Shown: positions 34,901 through 61,125, counted from the stretch's first letter. The stretch: 64,000 nucleotides of DNA from Reticulitermes speratus (GCA_021186555.1 JAJKFL010000003.1:49687630-49751629); one strand, 5' to 3'. Translations and numbers: made by a program. Notes: generated by a model not told the origin, from the letters alone.

Positions 34901-37900
34901 CCTTAGAAGTTCACTGTACCTACATTAGTCCGGTTAGTACATGATGATTTGAAACCTTGTTAATTCCCTAAGCACCTGTCTCATATTTACAAAGTTTTAG
35001 ATTAAAAAGTATTGAAGAGAATATATCAGTTTCAAAAAAAAAAATTCTTTATGTTATTTTGAACACACAAAACTACTGCTACCCCATCACTGAAGAAGTA
35101 TACTTTGTAAAAGAAAATGGTGCTTGTATTTCAGCAGCTTTGAATATGTAATTCTTATCTTACTTCACCTGCTTGTGTCATACCTTATTTGTTTTCTAAT
35201 ACCATATTTGGCCTAATATAAGGTGTCCCTGCAGACAAAACAACTTCCCTTTACAATGTTCAGTTTTTAGGAAAACACCTGTATAGAACATGTTAAGCTT
35301 TGTACATGATTATGAGGTGATGCCCCAGTTGTCAGATGACAAATTAGGAAAAAAAATTTGTGTCTTTTATTCAGGTACATTTTATAATTGTACCACTATT
35401 ATAGTTACAGTTCAGTTTGTGTAAGATAAGTATTACACTAATAAATGATAGTTCTTCAAACAAACAAGTGATGTTATTGTCTATAAACCAACTAAATGCA
35501 CTTTCACTTTCAACTATTTAATTACTTACAAATTTTCCCCTACACACGTTTCGGTCCATACAAAGACCATCATCAGGGGTACACAAACTACACTTTGTTT
35601 ACATCCATAGGTTCAATCTGTCACCATATGCAGTTTAGTTTCATTCAGTCTTTTATGTAGGTTGTAAACACTTCCTAAAAACACATGTTTAAAAATTAAA
35701 AAGTAAATTGTGATGTATATATAAAACACTGTTTATAAGTTCTTAAAAGGCTCGTCACTGTCGTATTTAACAGTTTTAAGTTATCAAAAGTTAAGTCATA
35801 TAAAAGTGATATTATGTTTTCACTGTTAAGATCATGCTGGTGTATTAGATGCTGTGGGTGAAGTTAGTTCATTTTGTATATATTTCCTTAAATCTGAATA
35901 TATTCTGTATTTATGTGCAACTGATTAAAAGGGAAGTAAGCAGCCTTAGTTCTTCTCAGAACTTATTGTCTGTATCACAATTACAGAATGTTTATTTATA
36001 CTACCAAAATTTGACGTTGTTAATTATATTTGAAGGTGCAATGTTGAAGGACAGGATTCCAGTTTCTCGTTGATTAGAAAGTAGTTGACAAATGATGAAA
36101 GACAAGAATGGACAGATATCCAAAATGGAATGTACGTTGTTTTTGAAAAGCATTCTTTGTAGCTGTACACACCTCATTGGCCTTCATAGTAATTTATTAC
36201 TGATACATATCTTTAAAGAGACAATTAATATACATTCATTTTTCTTACCATTAAAGGTATAGTGTCATTAATGTACAAGGCCTCTTTCTGAAATAGTTGC
36301 TTCCTTGTACTTCAATGGCCTCCTTTATTTACCTTGTGGTTACTACTGATCCTTGTGTCATTCATGTCATGTAATGTATTTGGTGGCGCAGTTGGTTGAG
36401 GCACTGCGCTACAAGCCGGAAGGTTGCGGGTTCGATTCACAATGGTGTCATTGGAATTTTTCATTGACAATCCTTTCGGTTGCACTATGGCCCTGGGGTC
36501 GACTCAGCCTCTAACAGAAATGAGTACCAGGAATATTTCGTGGAGGGGTAAAGGCGGCCGGTGCGTAGGGCTGACAACCATACCATCTTCATGTGCCGAT
36601 TGTCTAGAAATCTGGGACCCTCAACCTTCTGGAACCCTAAGGGCCTGTCCAGGCTTGTAATGTGATTGCTTTTATGAATATTTGAATTCCCTGGATCATT
36701 AATTGTCACTTTGTTTTCCATACAGTGTATTTAACTTAAAAAATTCAAGTACACATTAAATATGTAAAAGGTAAAGCAGTCCCATACAGGCGTAGGAAGG
36801 CCCTTAGGGCTCCAGGAGGTCGAGGCTCCCAGGTTTTTAGACAATCGGCACATGAAGGTGGTAAGGTTGTCAGCCCTACGCACCGGCTGCCTTTACCCCC
36901 CAGGAAAGATTCCCAGTACTCATTTCTGTTAGAGACTGAGTCGACCCCAGGGCCATAGTGCGACCAAAATGATTATGTCAGTGAAAAATTCCAGTGACAC
37001 CATCGGGAATTGAACCCGTGACGTTCCGGTTTGTAGCGCAGTGCCTCAACCAACTGCGCCACCACTGCCCCCACATTAAATATGTAACTTTCTTTTGTCA
37101 GCAACAGAAATAGCAAATAAACATCAGTTGTCCATTCCATTATGTATCAAGTACAAAGGTATTAATGGAAAAGTAATCTTACTATTCAACAGTCAGGTTT
37201 TTTCTATTATATGTTTTGTTAAGTGATCATGGTATGGTAATAAAATCTGTGGATCATAGTGACATTATATTTAATGCTATGTACAGCTGTCTTGTAATAT
37301 GAGTCATATACAATAAAAATAATAAAGTTTTGTGTTGAATGTAAAACAGAATTTATATTTGAACATTCCGTTCTTCTAGACTATGACACTGCGTCACCAG
37401 GTAATCGGTTTCTGGTATTTTAAGGCAATGTAGTGACCTAAAAACATGGAGACCTGATTATCCAGTGATGGGGCATCATATTCCAGAAGAATTGAATCCT
37501 TAGCTACACCACGGCAAAAACTTCACAGCTTGCAGGTTTTGTATTTGCCCAGTATGAAATAAAATTATTTTGAAATTCAGTTAGTGGTTTTGAACATGAA
37601 ATGCTTTGATGACAGGCAACCTGTCTGTTGTGCCTACTATGCTAATAAGTTATTTTTAAATGAAACTTTCAATTTATTCATTCTACAGAGACCAGATCAT
37701 GGTATCTGCCATTTCCCGACATTTGGATGACAATGCTGCTGAACTGTTGAAGCACCTTCTTAGGCAGATGTATCTGAGAACAGAAGCTTGGGCTGCCACT
37801 TCAAATCCTATTCCATTTACAGAATTAAAGGAAGCAGTTCGCAAGCAGAGTTCCCATCCTATTTTAGGACAGTATATAGAACAGTATTTGAAAATTATGG

Positions 37901-39293
37901 GTATGTAAACGTGTGTATAGTTCACCTTCCTGATATGTGGAGTAAACTTACAGAAGCATGCTTCACTGGGCACATAAATTTCTTGGCTTATGATACTTTC
38001 TTTAAATTATAGGATACCATTCTGTTATTTGAATTGATGTAGGTATCAAGTTTGCATCATCTCAAGTTTCATCTCAATATGAAATATTCATTTCAGAAGA
38101 GGATTCTAGTCATTTTATTAGCAGAGTTGGAGACAGTTCAGGTGGACAGTATAGCATAAACATGAAGACAGCCTTCACTCAGCTTACATGGACAACTATT
38201 GAAAATATTGTAATGGAGAGGTTTGGCTCGAAAGCTGCAAGAATCTTCAGGTGTGTATTATTTTATGATTTCATTTATATTAGTTACTGGTGCTTTTGTG
38301 TTCCAATAAATATTTAAGCTTACACCATCATATATTGTTTTATTTATTTGTGGAGTATTTAACTATGCTGTCAGTATTTCTGACTATGTAGGGTCAGTGG
38401 CAATGTGAAGTGATATTCATCTGTTAATGATTTTGTTTCTTCGCAGGCTAGTAAGAGCAAAAGGGTTTGTAGACCAGGAACAGATCCAGCAAGTGGCAAT
38501 GATTCCTGCAAAGGAAGCTAAACTTCTCACATACAGATTATTGGAAGAAAATTTTCTGCAGATGCAAGAACTGCGAAAATCCTTAGCCAGCAATGTGCCA
38601 AACAAGACATTCTTTCTGTTCCATATTGACTTAAATCAGGTACGTTTATGTATATTGGAGTTTAAAATTTTGTGGACACTGTATTATGTTCTCTTCATAG
38701 CTACAGGACAGGTATATATAATGAGTTCTTTTTTATATGAAACCAAGTTTATTTAATTTTGTACTGAAGTTCCCCTGCCATGATTAACACAGTAATACAC
38801 AGTGAGTTTCAAAGGTATCTGTTGTGTTAAGTGTCCTGTGTATGGTTTCAGACTAAATTATGATATTTTCGTGAACAGTGTGGTGACTCTTTTCTGATTT
38901 TTTTAATGTCAATGTGTGTTATATACAAGCATTATGTTTCTAGTGTGTGTAATATTCATAAAGAAGCAATACGTCTGTATTTGTAATGTTATTTGAAAAT
39001 GATCCAGTTCCCTCTGGGCATGTGCTTTGTGATATGTCAGTGGTTTACATTAAAAAGCTGGACATTTTTGTGACATAACAAAAGAAGGATATCAGTTCTG
39101 TGTACATTGTTGAACATGCTGAATGTGCAGTATTTCTGTTGTGCTAGTGACACCCATCATTTCTTGACAGACTGTCAATAAAATTGCTTAATGATAAGTA
39201 TCCTGAATTATATCCAAGATAGTGATGCATGTATTGTGTGTGCACGTGTGCGTGCACACACACACTATCGTATCTCTTTATGTATTATTTTTG

Positions 39294-39332
<39 letters not shown>

Positions 39333-40549
39333 ATAAAGGCTTCTTACATGACCCCACCAGATGGAGCCAGTCTACATTGTCACATCCTGTTTATCAAAGG
39401 TCAAACTCCATATTATTCTCCAGAGTAGGTGGGTTCTAAGAGATGGGGAATTTCATAGCCAGCTGGCTTTGAAATTCTTGAGAAGCTGATAATGCTCCAC
39501 GGATTAGTTTAGTACTCTGAGGTGAAGGATGAAATATGCTGCTAACAGAATACAGTGTCATTGAAGCACTCATTAACTGTTATTTTAACTGGTGGTGGGT
39601 GTGATGATTAGGAATGATGGGACTCACTGATGTATTGCTGTAGAAAAAATTTCTTTTAAACTTCACATGTACGCTTTCCAGCTCTTACAACACTATATTT
39701 TCTGCTGCAGAAAATCAAACTAGTGGCTGTTTTGAAGAAACTAAAGTAGTTTGTATTAAGCAGATTTTACGTTTGTGTGGTATGTTGTGTTTTCTTCATG
39801 AAGGGTTACAAGTTAGTAATTTCAGATGATTCACTTTTGAGAACACTTAGTTACTCCATGGAAGAAACAGTATTTAATTTTTTTTGGGGGGGGGGGGGGG
39901 GGGAGTTGTGAAACTTCAGAAAATCAGGCGTGCCTCTTGACTGATGTTTTATAATTGAATTTTTTAGGTAGCTCGAATGGTTCTTGAAATGTGCTACAAG
40001 GCTCTGTATAATGCTATGACACGGAGGGAACATGAGAGGTATGAGAACCGTAGGATGATCGAGAAACAACAGAGAATTGCGTTAATCACAATGAACATGA
40101 AGGAACAGGGTGCAATGGCTGAGCAGTTGGCAGAAGTAAGTAACATTTTCAATACATTTATATTTATACCAGGTTTGTATTTTCAGACTACTTGCTAACT
40201 ATTACACTTACCCAGTGCAAGTTAGAGCACTTTGTATTGTATCGATTCAAAGATGACAGTTTCTGGTGTTGATTGTAAATTTTGCTTTTTCATTTGTTTA
40301 TACGTGGGCCTTCATGTTAATGAACATGGCATCCTGTCTTACTGTGTTTCTGAAAAATATTACATTTCTAGCTTTTCAGTCTATTGATTTTTATTTGTAT
40401 TTTTATAGATAGAAGAAATGCTGTCCCCACCAGAGCAGGCATTGCTTGAGAAAGTTCGAACAATGATCAACAGGCTGAGTGAGGCAGAGCTCCAGTTAGA
40501 TGAGACAATATTTATTTTACAACTGTATCTAAGTTACCAGCTCCCGTAA
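31915..40549 (+). CDS. POLR3C: DNA-directed RNA polymerase III subunit RPC3 (C62/RPC82 family), complete
   Basis: Ten exons join in frame with GT-AG borders: 31915-32061, 33096-33220, 33321-33454, 34474-34726, 37689-37900, 38043-38250, 38447-38639, 39968-40135 and 40409-40549 carry the visible sequence, that is nine coding exons, totalling 1581 bases and 526 residues (human about 534). The N-terminus SSLILLEHFGDIVQKAGIDL starts the first winged-helix domain. LLRYPRYLLLMKTQYGDEAE is the conserved segment before the second. MIPAKEAKLLTYRLLEENFL lies in a later winged-helix domain. The C-terminal VARMVLEMCYKALYNAMTRR is the family's helical/coiled-coil end. RPC3 forms, with RPC6 and RPC7, the Pol III-specific subcomplex used for promoter opening and initiation at tRNA and 5S genes in the nucleus. 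No frame break is seen. The long intron 34727-37688 holds two SINEs facing each other. Confidence 0.95.
32129..32335. other. POLR3C intron 1, leading part, simple A/T sequence
   Basis: Begins with a short (TTTA)n run near 32119-32140. No exon or element recognised before the SINE at 32729. Confidence 0.4.
32729..33024 (-). mobile_element. tRNA-derived SINE (minus orientation) in POLR3C intron 1
   Basis: The minus-strand head GGCCGGGAAAGCGTAGTCAG is tRNA-like, with box B GGATCGAATCC on the minus strand (complement near 32957-32967) and a GGTAAAGTAAAGGTAAAG-type tail at the other end. Flanks carry an 11-bp near-perfect duplication ACCTGGTCTGG / ACCTGGTATGG (32718-32728 and 33025-33035). It ends about 70 bp before exon 2. 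Confidence 0.75.
34041..34376. mobile_element. Palindromic element with ~95-bp inverted arms and hammerhead-like cores
   Basis: The left arm (from TTTAAAAAGACCAACAAATG at 34041) and the right arm (reversed: TTTTTAAAAAGCGCAACAAA then TGCACATGAATG) pair through the motif near 34128 / 34283. On the left, minus strand, CTGAAGA is intact (complement of 34122-34128) but GAAAC has become TAAAAC. On the right, plus strand, GAAAC is intact (34304-34308) behind a perfect GGCCAC/GTGGCC stem, but the first block is decayed. The element lies in intron 3 of POLR3C. Confidence 0.6.
35485..35600 (-). repeat. PLE-type repeat arm with intact hammerhead-like core
   Basis: Minus strand: CCTGATGA (CTGATGA is the complement of 35570-35576), hairpin with stem GGTC/GACC, then GAAACGTGTGTAGGGG (GAAAC is the complement of 35548-35552). 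Both core blocks and stem II are intact, making this one of the two best copies. No inverted partner was found within the intron. Confidence 0.5.
36382..36675 (+). mobile_element. tRNA-derived SINE, plus copy
   Basis: Head GGTGGCGCAGTTGGTTGAGG has a good box A, and box B GGTTCGATTC lies at 36429-36438. The body includes GGTAAAGGCGGCCGGTGCGT and ends near GGCCTGTCCAGGCTTGTAAT. Same family as 36768-37072 (minus) and 49152-49459 (plus). Target duplication not clear. Confidence 0.8.
36768..37072 (-). mobile_element. tRNA-derived SINE, minus copy, facing the previous one
   Basis: The head, on the minus strand, is GGTGGCGCAGTTGGTTGAGG, ending at about 37064. It is bounded by a perfect 15-bp duplication ACATTAAATATGTAA (36753-36767 and 37073-37087), so the boundaries are firm and the insertion fairly young. 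It lies about 95 bp from the plus copy, so the intron transcript could fold the two into a ~290-bp duplex. Confidence 0.9.
39295..39330 (+). repeat. (ATT)12 microsatellite
   Basis: Twelve perfect ATT units inside POLR3C intron 7. Confidence 0.95.
39886..39903 (+). repeat. Poly(G) run of 18
   Basis: Follows a T-run in POLR3C intron 7, 65 bp before exon 39968. A G-run this long is prone to length error in sequencing. Confidence 0.85.
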
Positions 40550-40595
40550 CTGTACTGTGTATTTTCATATGCAACTAGAACCAGCCTAGTGAAAG

Positions 40596-40601
40596 ATTAA
40601 A
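40596..40601 (+). promoter_or_regulatory. Possible POLR3C poly(A) signal ATTAAA
   Basis: ATTAAA lies 47 bp after the stop codon and is followed by a T-rich then TG-rich stretch. It is the common variant of AATAAA; usage is inferred. Confidence 0.4.
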
Positions 40602-40689
40602 GTTTTTTATGTTGTGGTGACTCATTCTGTCTTGAAATTTATTTATTTATTTACTTGTTGTTCATTTAACAAACATTGATGGTAGCTCA

Positions 40690-40905
40690 GACTATATAGT
40701 GTTGAATGAGAGGGTGATCATGAATAACAAATTGGAAAGGGATGGAAGGTGAAGTTGTTGCTATTTTGAGATACTTAACATTTACTTGGAGGGACTGAAG
40801 AAAACTATAAAAACCTCAGGATAATTGGTGTCCCAGCCAAGATTCAAACTGGGCATCTCCCAATACATTGCATTACTGCTTGAGCCAGCTTGCTCAGTCT
40901 TTGAA
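40690..40905 (-). mobile_element. tRNA-derived SINE fragment
   Basis: The minus-strand head AGCAAGCTGGCTCAAGCAGT then AATGCAATG, with box B-like GTTTGAATC on the minus strand, matches the copy at 13560-13722. It lies just downstream of POLR3C. The 3' boundary is approximate. Confidence 0.5.
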
Positions 40906-42036
40906 TTTTATTTGATGCGAGAGTGGGGTAACATTTGCCTCCCCATATTCTCACATTTGCCACATCAGAGACGAAAGTGCTTATTTGAAATGGGTGGTAG
41001 AACAAGGGCAGTCAGAGAGGCATCATACTGACAAGTGTTGGCCCCAAAACCAGGGTTGTTAGGGTGGTGTGACTCTTTGGTGACTCATTTCAGTAACTAG
41101 AGAAAGAAACCAATGAGGGATGCACCCATGCAGTTGTACAGTAACACAAAACATATATAAGTGTCATTATATAAAAACATGGAAATAACAAAATAATGTG
41201 AAGAAAGTAGAAACGTGCATTACAGTGCTACTGCACCGTGCTCAACATGGGCTGCAGACATCAGCGTTCACAGATTCTGAAATATAATTTAGAAGAATTT
41301 TGATTGAAACAATTTCCCACTCCCTTGAGCTGTGTTGGAACATATAGATGTTACTTGGCCAAGATCAGAACATGTTTGACATAGAAATCTGGTAGTATAC
41401 CAAGGATCAAGAAACTTTGGTACAAACAGGAACCAGTCCACACCAAACAGCAGGATAAGCATAGCTTGCCATAGGTTATCTCCCCAAGTTCAGGGCTCAC
41501 ATTTATGCATACTTTCATTAAATTTATAGTGAAATCCCAATTGTATATTTTTTAAAATAAAATACAAATCCCTAGAAATAAATTACTATTAAGTGTAGGT
41601 GTTATATGTGTATATAATCTGGTTACTTTTCCAGCTTACCTACAAAGTTTTCACCATTGCCGTGTTTTTAATTGTCCAGAAAGGCTCTGGGCCCATACAC
41701 CTTCCTATCCAATGGATACTAATGGGAGTATCCATGTGGTGGTGACTCATTCACTTTTATCTAGTTCCAAGGTTAATGGGTGGATTTATTTACTTATTTG
41801 TTATAGCTTTTTAGAAGTGCTGTCACTAGCTCAAGACTATGTAGCATTGAGGGTGGGATGGTTAATGAGTAGTGAGTTTGAAAGGACATAGAAACAAGTG
41901 TTGTGGTCTCATTTGTGGTACTGTGCTAGCTTAATATGGGAAGCTGTATTTGCACTGTCCCACATGTATTCATGGCATACAGCAATATAATTTTACATGT
42001 TTATTGTACAAGACTCAAGACTTCTGCTGTGGTGTA

Positions 42037-42220
42037 GTCAAGGCCTTCACTCTTCTGGGATGTCCTGCAACGTATGTTGGTAGTTGTTTACCAACGTTTC
42101 AGGCAACCTATCTCTCAGATCTTGACCCTTGAAGACAGGACCAATAGGCTGTCCTGAAATATTGGTAAACAACTAACAATATACACTTTGTAACATCCCA
42201 GAAGAGCCAAGGCCTTTTTT
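42037..42220. mobile_element. Short palindromic repeat (about 180 bp)
   Basis: The left arm GGCCTTCACTCTTCTGGGAT and the right arm, reversed GGCCTTGGCTCTTCTGGGAT, are inverted copies that continue through GTTGTTTACCAA. The inner part carries CCTTGAAGACAGGACC, then GTCCTGAAATATTGG, a decayed hammerhead-like hairpin. It shares its terminus with the repeat at 27895. There is almost no spacer, so it reads as a near-perfect palindrome. Confidence 0.6.
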
Positions 42221-42655
42221 TTTTGTTATATTTAATATCAGTTTTCAATTTCACATATTTAGCTGCAGGGATTGTTGCGATTTGTAAATAGACATTTGTA
42301 TTGTTGCTGCATTGTTACTATACATGATGCATTAATGTGTCATGTTTTGTAAAATTCTGTTGGTAACATTTTTTATCTAAACCCAAATTAACCCATAATG
42401 CTTAACTTGTACTTTTATGAAATTTTACAGTGATATTGGCAACACCAGTTAATTTGAACAGGTGGTTATGCACCAGCATGTTAGGCAATACTGTTATTAA
42501 TTTGATACTGAGCGAAAGAAAGCTCATACTTTGGACACCTTTTCAGTGTGTTTTATACAATCTGCCAAGTGATTGATGCAATCCCTGTAGAGGAATACAC
42601 ACAAATATTTTGTTAATTATAAGAACATACACGAGAACACCATTGGCATACACAC
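42221..42655. other. Intergenic between POLR3C and NAA15, first part
   Basis: AT-rich; no exon or repeat recognised. Confidence 0.4.
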
Positions 42656-42659
42656 TGCT

Positions 42660-42900
42660 TGTATTTCAACTAGACTGAAGGACTGGAGTTCACTTCCAGG
42701 TAGGGCAAGATCTATTTCTTCAGAGTTTTGAGACTCCTTTTTGGCCCGCGTACCCAATAAATATCAGGTGCTCTTTCCCTGGAGGTTAAGCTGTCTGGAC
42801 ATCAAGCTGAACCACTCCTAGCATGAGGTTAAGAATATGTGAATCTAGACCTTTATTTCCATGTGTCTTTGTAGCATGATGCATAATTAAAGGATTCAGG
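42660..42900 (+). mobile_element. Weak SINE-like sequence
   Basis: GGACTGGAGTTCACTTCCAG resembles a degenerate box B context. The following CCCTGGAGGTTAAGC.GTC and TTTATTTCCATGTGTCTTTG parallel body segments of the 60433 copy (CCTTGGGGATAAAGCGGCCA and CATGTGCCTTCATGG). Highly diverged; boundaries uncertain. Confidence 0.3.
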
Positions 42901-44335
42901 TATGTTCCTTAACAACCCATATTAATAAATATTTGTTTGAGTAAATATCTCAGGCTAGAAGCTGTGTCACATGGTTGAACTGGTGCAGCTGCTAGCCCGA
43001 GGAGTTTTTTTTTTTTTAATTCAGTTACTGTGAAAGCTTTAGATTTTAAATATCTGTTCACTTTGAAAACTTTTGTCATCCTCTGGTATGAGAACTGTGG
43101 TGTAGGTACATGGTCTTGGCATTCTGTTCTTTGTGAGATGGATATATTGCCATTCTTGCTGATTTGAACCGATGCATCTGACTAACAGAACTTCTGTTCC
43201 TCAGGGGGATTTGAAGTCTCCTGCAGATCCATTTTATCACTTTGTTATTCAGGAGTAATGGAAACTGCTTTTTGACTAATACAGTCTGTTATGAAACATG
43301 TTACAGCAAGATATCCAGATGCTGCTGCTACTAGAACTTTAAATGCAAAAGCACATATGATCTAGTGAAAGGTATGTAATTTGATGTTAGTGAATGCAAG
43401 TGGCAGACCATGTTAAAGATTTTACCATCCAGATCTTCCCTGTCCAAAACAACCCAGTACTGCTGAAGAGATAACACAGGCAGGCAAAAGACATAACCAA
43501 TGCTTCTAGCATTAGCAACCAATAATGCTTTAATAATAATTTGATACAAGTGAGATAAAATGATTTATACAATTAGATATATCATGCCTTGCCTGTAACA
43601 TCCAATGTATCCTGAAATCTGAAGCTAAACATGATACTTTGCAGTATTTTATCTTTTCTCATAAAATATAATAATTAAATAAAATGTTATGAAATAACCT
43701 GTGATTTTAATTTTTCACATTTTTAGAGTAAAAGTTACTGTTTGGTGTTTTTTGTCAAATCAAATGCTTTGCCCAGCTTCCTTGCCTCATACGAATTCTA
43801 GCACCTCTGGAGAAATATACTGTCCATAACTAAATTCACACAGTACTTGGTCAACTTGTATCAGTTAATTTGTTAAAAAGAACCTGTCATTGCTATAGAT
43901 GCCCTGTTCTGGTCTGGTTGAATGAAGTAATTTCCGTCAACATATTTTATTCATTTAAATTTCCATCACTTCTAAATTATTTTTACATAAAGCAGACACT
44001 GAGGCTCATTTTATGCAAATAGTGATAGTAAATCCAATTGAAAATCCTCTGGAAGAGGTTCTGTTATATTAAGTAAAATTTGACCTGTTATGCCTCAATT
44101 AGTATAATGGGTTAAATAACTGGGGCTCTATACATAGAAGAGATTTTTATCTGCTCCATTTCAGCTGGGACCCAGCTCATCTACCTATGTTAAATTTATT
44201 ATAGTTAAGTATTAACTAGTCTAGGACAGGTGTGCCTGTTTTGAATCTCTTTGCAAAGATTTGAGTATGAATATTATTTTCACCATGCATGTTTATTATT
44301 ATTGGTACAGTTTTACTAGTGAGTATGAATATTTT
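42901..44335. other. Intergenic, nothing recognised
   Basis: AT-rich up to the CpG-rich stretch that precedes NAA15. No supportable exon on either strand. Confidence 0.4.
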
Positions 44336-44339
44336 AGAA

Positions 44340-44613
44340 TCCACAACTGTAAGCGATATTTTAGTCTTTCGCCGTGGTACAGTTACGGTATTCGCTCGAG
44401 CCAAGTTTTCAAAAACGTGTAAAAGTACGGGCCGTATTACCCCGGGACGCCTGACACTGAATTTATTTATCGCGCTAAATATGCAGTGACATCCTGTCAC
44501 TTATTCGCCTAGGAAGATTTTCCGATCACGTGATCTTCAACGCCATCTTGGATTGGGGCCACGAGGTTTAGTGAAGAAAAATAAGATTTACTGGATTTTG
44601 TGAAAATTCAAGG
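44340..44613 (+). promoter_or_regulatory. Likely promoter / 5' UTR region of NAA15
   Basis: CpG-rich compared with both flanks (TCGCCGTGG, TTCGCTCGAGCC, CGGGCCGTATTACCCCGGGA, TTATCGCGC), directly before the NAA15 start. TCACGTGATC at 44527-44536 contains a CACGTG E-box. No TATA box is evident. Confidence 0.45.
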
Positions 44614-58791
<14,178 letters not shown>

Positions 58792-60430
58792 GTAAGAAAA
58801 CAGTTACATCTTTCCAGTTGCATGCCATATGAAACTTGGATACAAGTTATGGATCAATAACTCTTGTCAATTTTTATCCTTTTAGCTGAATATCTGAAAG
58901 ATTGAATCGCTACATCATTTATTTATCCCTTACCGGTGCTTCCTCATGTTAATCGACGAGGGATATGGATTTTAAATTGGTTTGTTTTCCAGGAATAGGG
59001 GATTTTATATCTGTCATTTTTGTAGGACTGGCAGCCATATTTTACCTCTGGCTATATGATTACAATGCCTAGAAAAATGTAGGCTGTTTTAAATGTTAAT
59101 TTCTCTGATTGTGTATCACAAATTTCAGTGGGAACTAAAGGGTATACGAATTTTTCACAATTTCATTACAAAATATTAAGCAACAAACTTTCAAAATCAT
59201 CCCCATTTTCATTATTAGAAATCATTGCGGTAAGTTAGTGCAGCTGTTTTAAATACCCGGACATAAAAAAGGTTAAATTCACAGATAAAGTTATATAGGT
59301 CTTGGGTTTGTTATGTTTAGAAGTAGAGCTTGACATAATTTTCAAACTCTGGTTTTCAGTTCCAAGGCAGTTTATGGGATTGATTTTTGTAGAGTTATAT
59401 CACGTGGTGCTGCTGTTCATCTTTATTCTGTTAATAGTCTTCTGTAATTTGTGGGTCAATGAACTGTTATTTAGTCATACATGATGCATGTTTCATTTGC
59501 ATTTCTCATTTCTTGCCAAAACACTTGTGAAGGAATGGCACCAGCTGATGGAATCTAGTTACTTTCGCTGTTCTGTTGATATTTAGCCAATGTATTTAGA
59601 AATAGAAAGTGGAATGATCTTTTTCATTGTTTGGTAGGTGACAGGATTCATGGTCTACTGGCCATAAGTATTTTGTTATGAGGAAATTCCTGAAGGAAGG
59701 AAAGGAAAGATTGTTTTTCCATGACCTTTCAATGTTGAGCAATTGCTGTATGTTTTCTTGTCTTTAAGTTGGAAGCATGAGTGAATTTGCTGTAATTTCT
59801 TAAGATGAAGTTTTTTAATAACACTAAGAAATAAAAATGCCCATTCAAGATAATGGACAGTAGCTAAACATCTTTAGAAGTATCATACTGCCAAAGGAAT
59901 TACAGGACGTGGAAGTACAGCGTCAGTAGTTTTCAGACCTCAGCACCAGGGATGTTGTTATAAAGCAGTTTTCTGCATTTATGCAAGTTATTTGGGTAAA
60001 TACCAACCTTTGATGTGTTTTAAATTAAAAAATTTTGCATCTGTAAGGCGTCGTGTTAAAACCAACTTTTAGGTCTGCCTAGCCTTGTATGCTTTGAGTG
60101 TTGGGGGTTTTTTTCCACAGCACTTACACAGATGAAGCATTCTCAACCTCCTAATGCCAACAGGGGTTGCAGCATGCAAAATGTGATGGGTCAATGCATC
60201 TCATTGTATTTGGCCCCACAGATAACAATTTAAAGGTATGGGATCTGGCGATCTGGGTGGTCAGTGTTTGGACCACCACAACCAGTCGAGTGATGAGGAA
60301 AGTGGTTATTGAGATACTTTTCTACAGATATGCTGGGATGTGTAATGGGACTGAAGGTGGCCACTTTGAATGTTTATTGCAAATTTAATAACAACTTCAC
60401 ATGAGTAGGCCTACTTGTTTGCTAGGGGGT
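58792..60430. other. Intron or 3' region after the last visible NAA15 exon
   Basis: No exon matching the remaining NAA15 family sequence (the Lys-rich 'MSDKELKKLRNKQRR' region and beyond) was found here. Mostly AT-rich with no clear repeat. A weak tRNA-like minus-strand sequence near 58440-58510 (in NAA15 intron 10) was not counted. Confidence 0.4.
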
Positions 60431-60432
60431 TG

Positions 60433-60690
60433 ATGCAGCGTAGTCAGTATAGTGACTAGGCTATGAGCTGGATGACCAAGAAATCATGGTTCAATTCCTG
60501 GCAGGTACAAGAGATTCTCCCTTCTCCAGAATGTCACACCATTTCTGGTGTCCACCACCCTCCTGTTCAGTTGGTAATGGGGGCTCTTTCCTTGGGGATA
60601 AAGCGGCCAGGGCATGAAATTGGTGCTGTTTCTTCACTCCCTCATGTGCCTTCATGGTATGCACAGGGACAGCTTACTGTACTTATTTAA
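60433..60690 (+). mobile_element. tRNA-derived SINE copy
   Basis: Head GCGTAGTCAGTATAGTGACT then AGGCTATGAGCTGG, box B-like GGTTCAATTCC near 60489. The body CTTTCCTTGGGGATAAAGCG then GCCAGGGCATG matches the segment GGGGTAAAGCAGCCGGGGCATG of the element at 32729-33024 (minus). Moderately diverged; boundaries approximate. Confidence 0.6.
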
Positions 60691-60719
60691 AATTGTCCAT
60701 GTTTAGTGCAGTAAGACAG

Positions 60720-61125
60720 TCACGATAAATATTCGAACAACTGCACTCTAGTTATATATAATATACAAACATGTAGTAAACCTACATATTTGGGTTTTTT
60801 CGGCCATCTTCAGGGACGCATTCAGGGATATGCCCCTATGTCTTCTGTAGTTGTTTGTATCACTGTGGATGAATGCATTTTGATGTTAATATAAACGATA
60901 CACATTCTGTACTATGCTTCCTAATCTTTTTAACCATTTTAATATTTGTATTTCAACTCCATTACTGCACTTCTATGACATAACTAGCCATTATTGTATT
61001 TTTCTTTGTTGAATGCTTCCCTGAGGATGGCTGAAAAGTCTAAAACATGGAGGAGGTTTGCCTCATGTTTGCATATCATTGTATCTAATTATCGTGCAGT
61101 TGTTGGAATATATATGGTGACTACT
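60720..61125. mobile_element. Palindromic element with ~110-bp inverted arms and hammerhead-like cores
   Basis: The left arm (CACGATAAATATTCGAACAA, then CTGCACTCTAG) and the right arm, reversed (ATATATTCCAACAACTGCAC then GATAATTAG), are inverted copies. Inner ends hold, on the left minus strand, CTGAAGA (complement of 60807-60813) then GGCCGAAAAAACCC; on the right plus strand, CTGAGGA (61021-61027) then a short hairpin and TAAAACATG. Both cores are decayed. The spacer of about 170 bp has no coding capacity. Confidence 0.55.

Noticed and set aside
36382-36460. tRNA gene-like sequence (box A and box B)
   Set aside because: It is the head of a repeated SINE with a long unrelated body; there is no sign of a complete cloverleaf with acceptor stem, so no functional tRNA is called.
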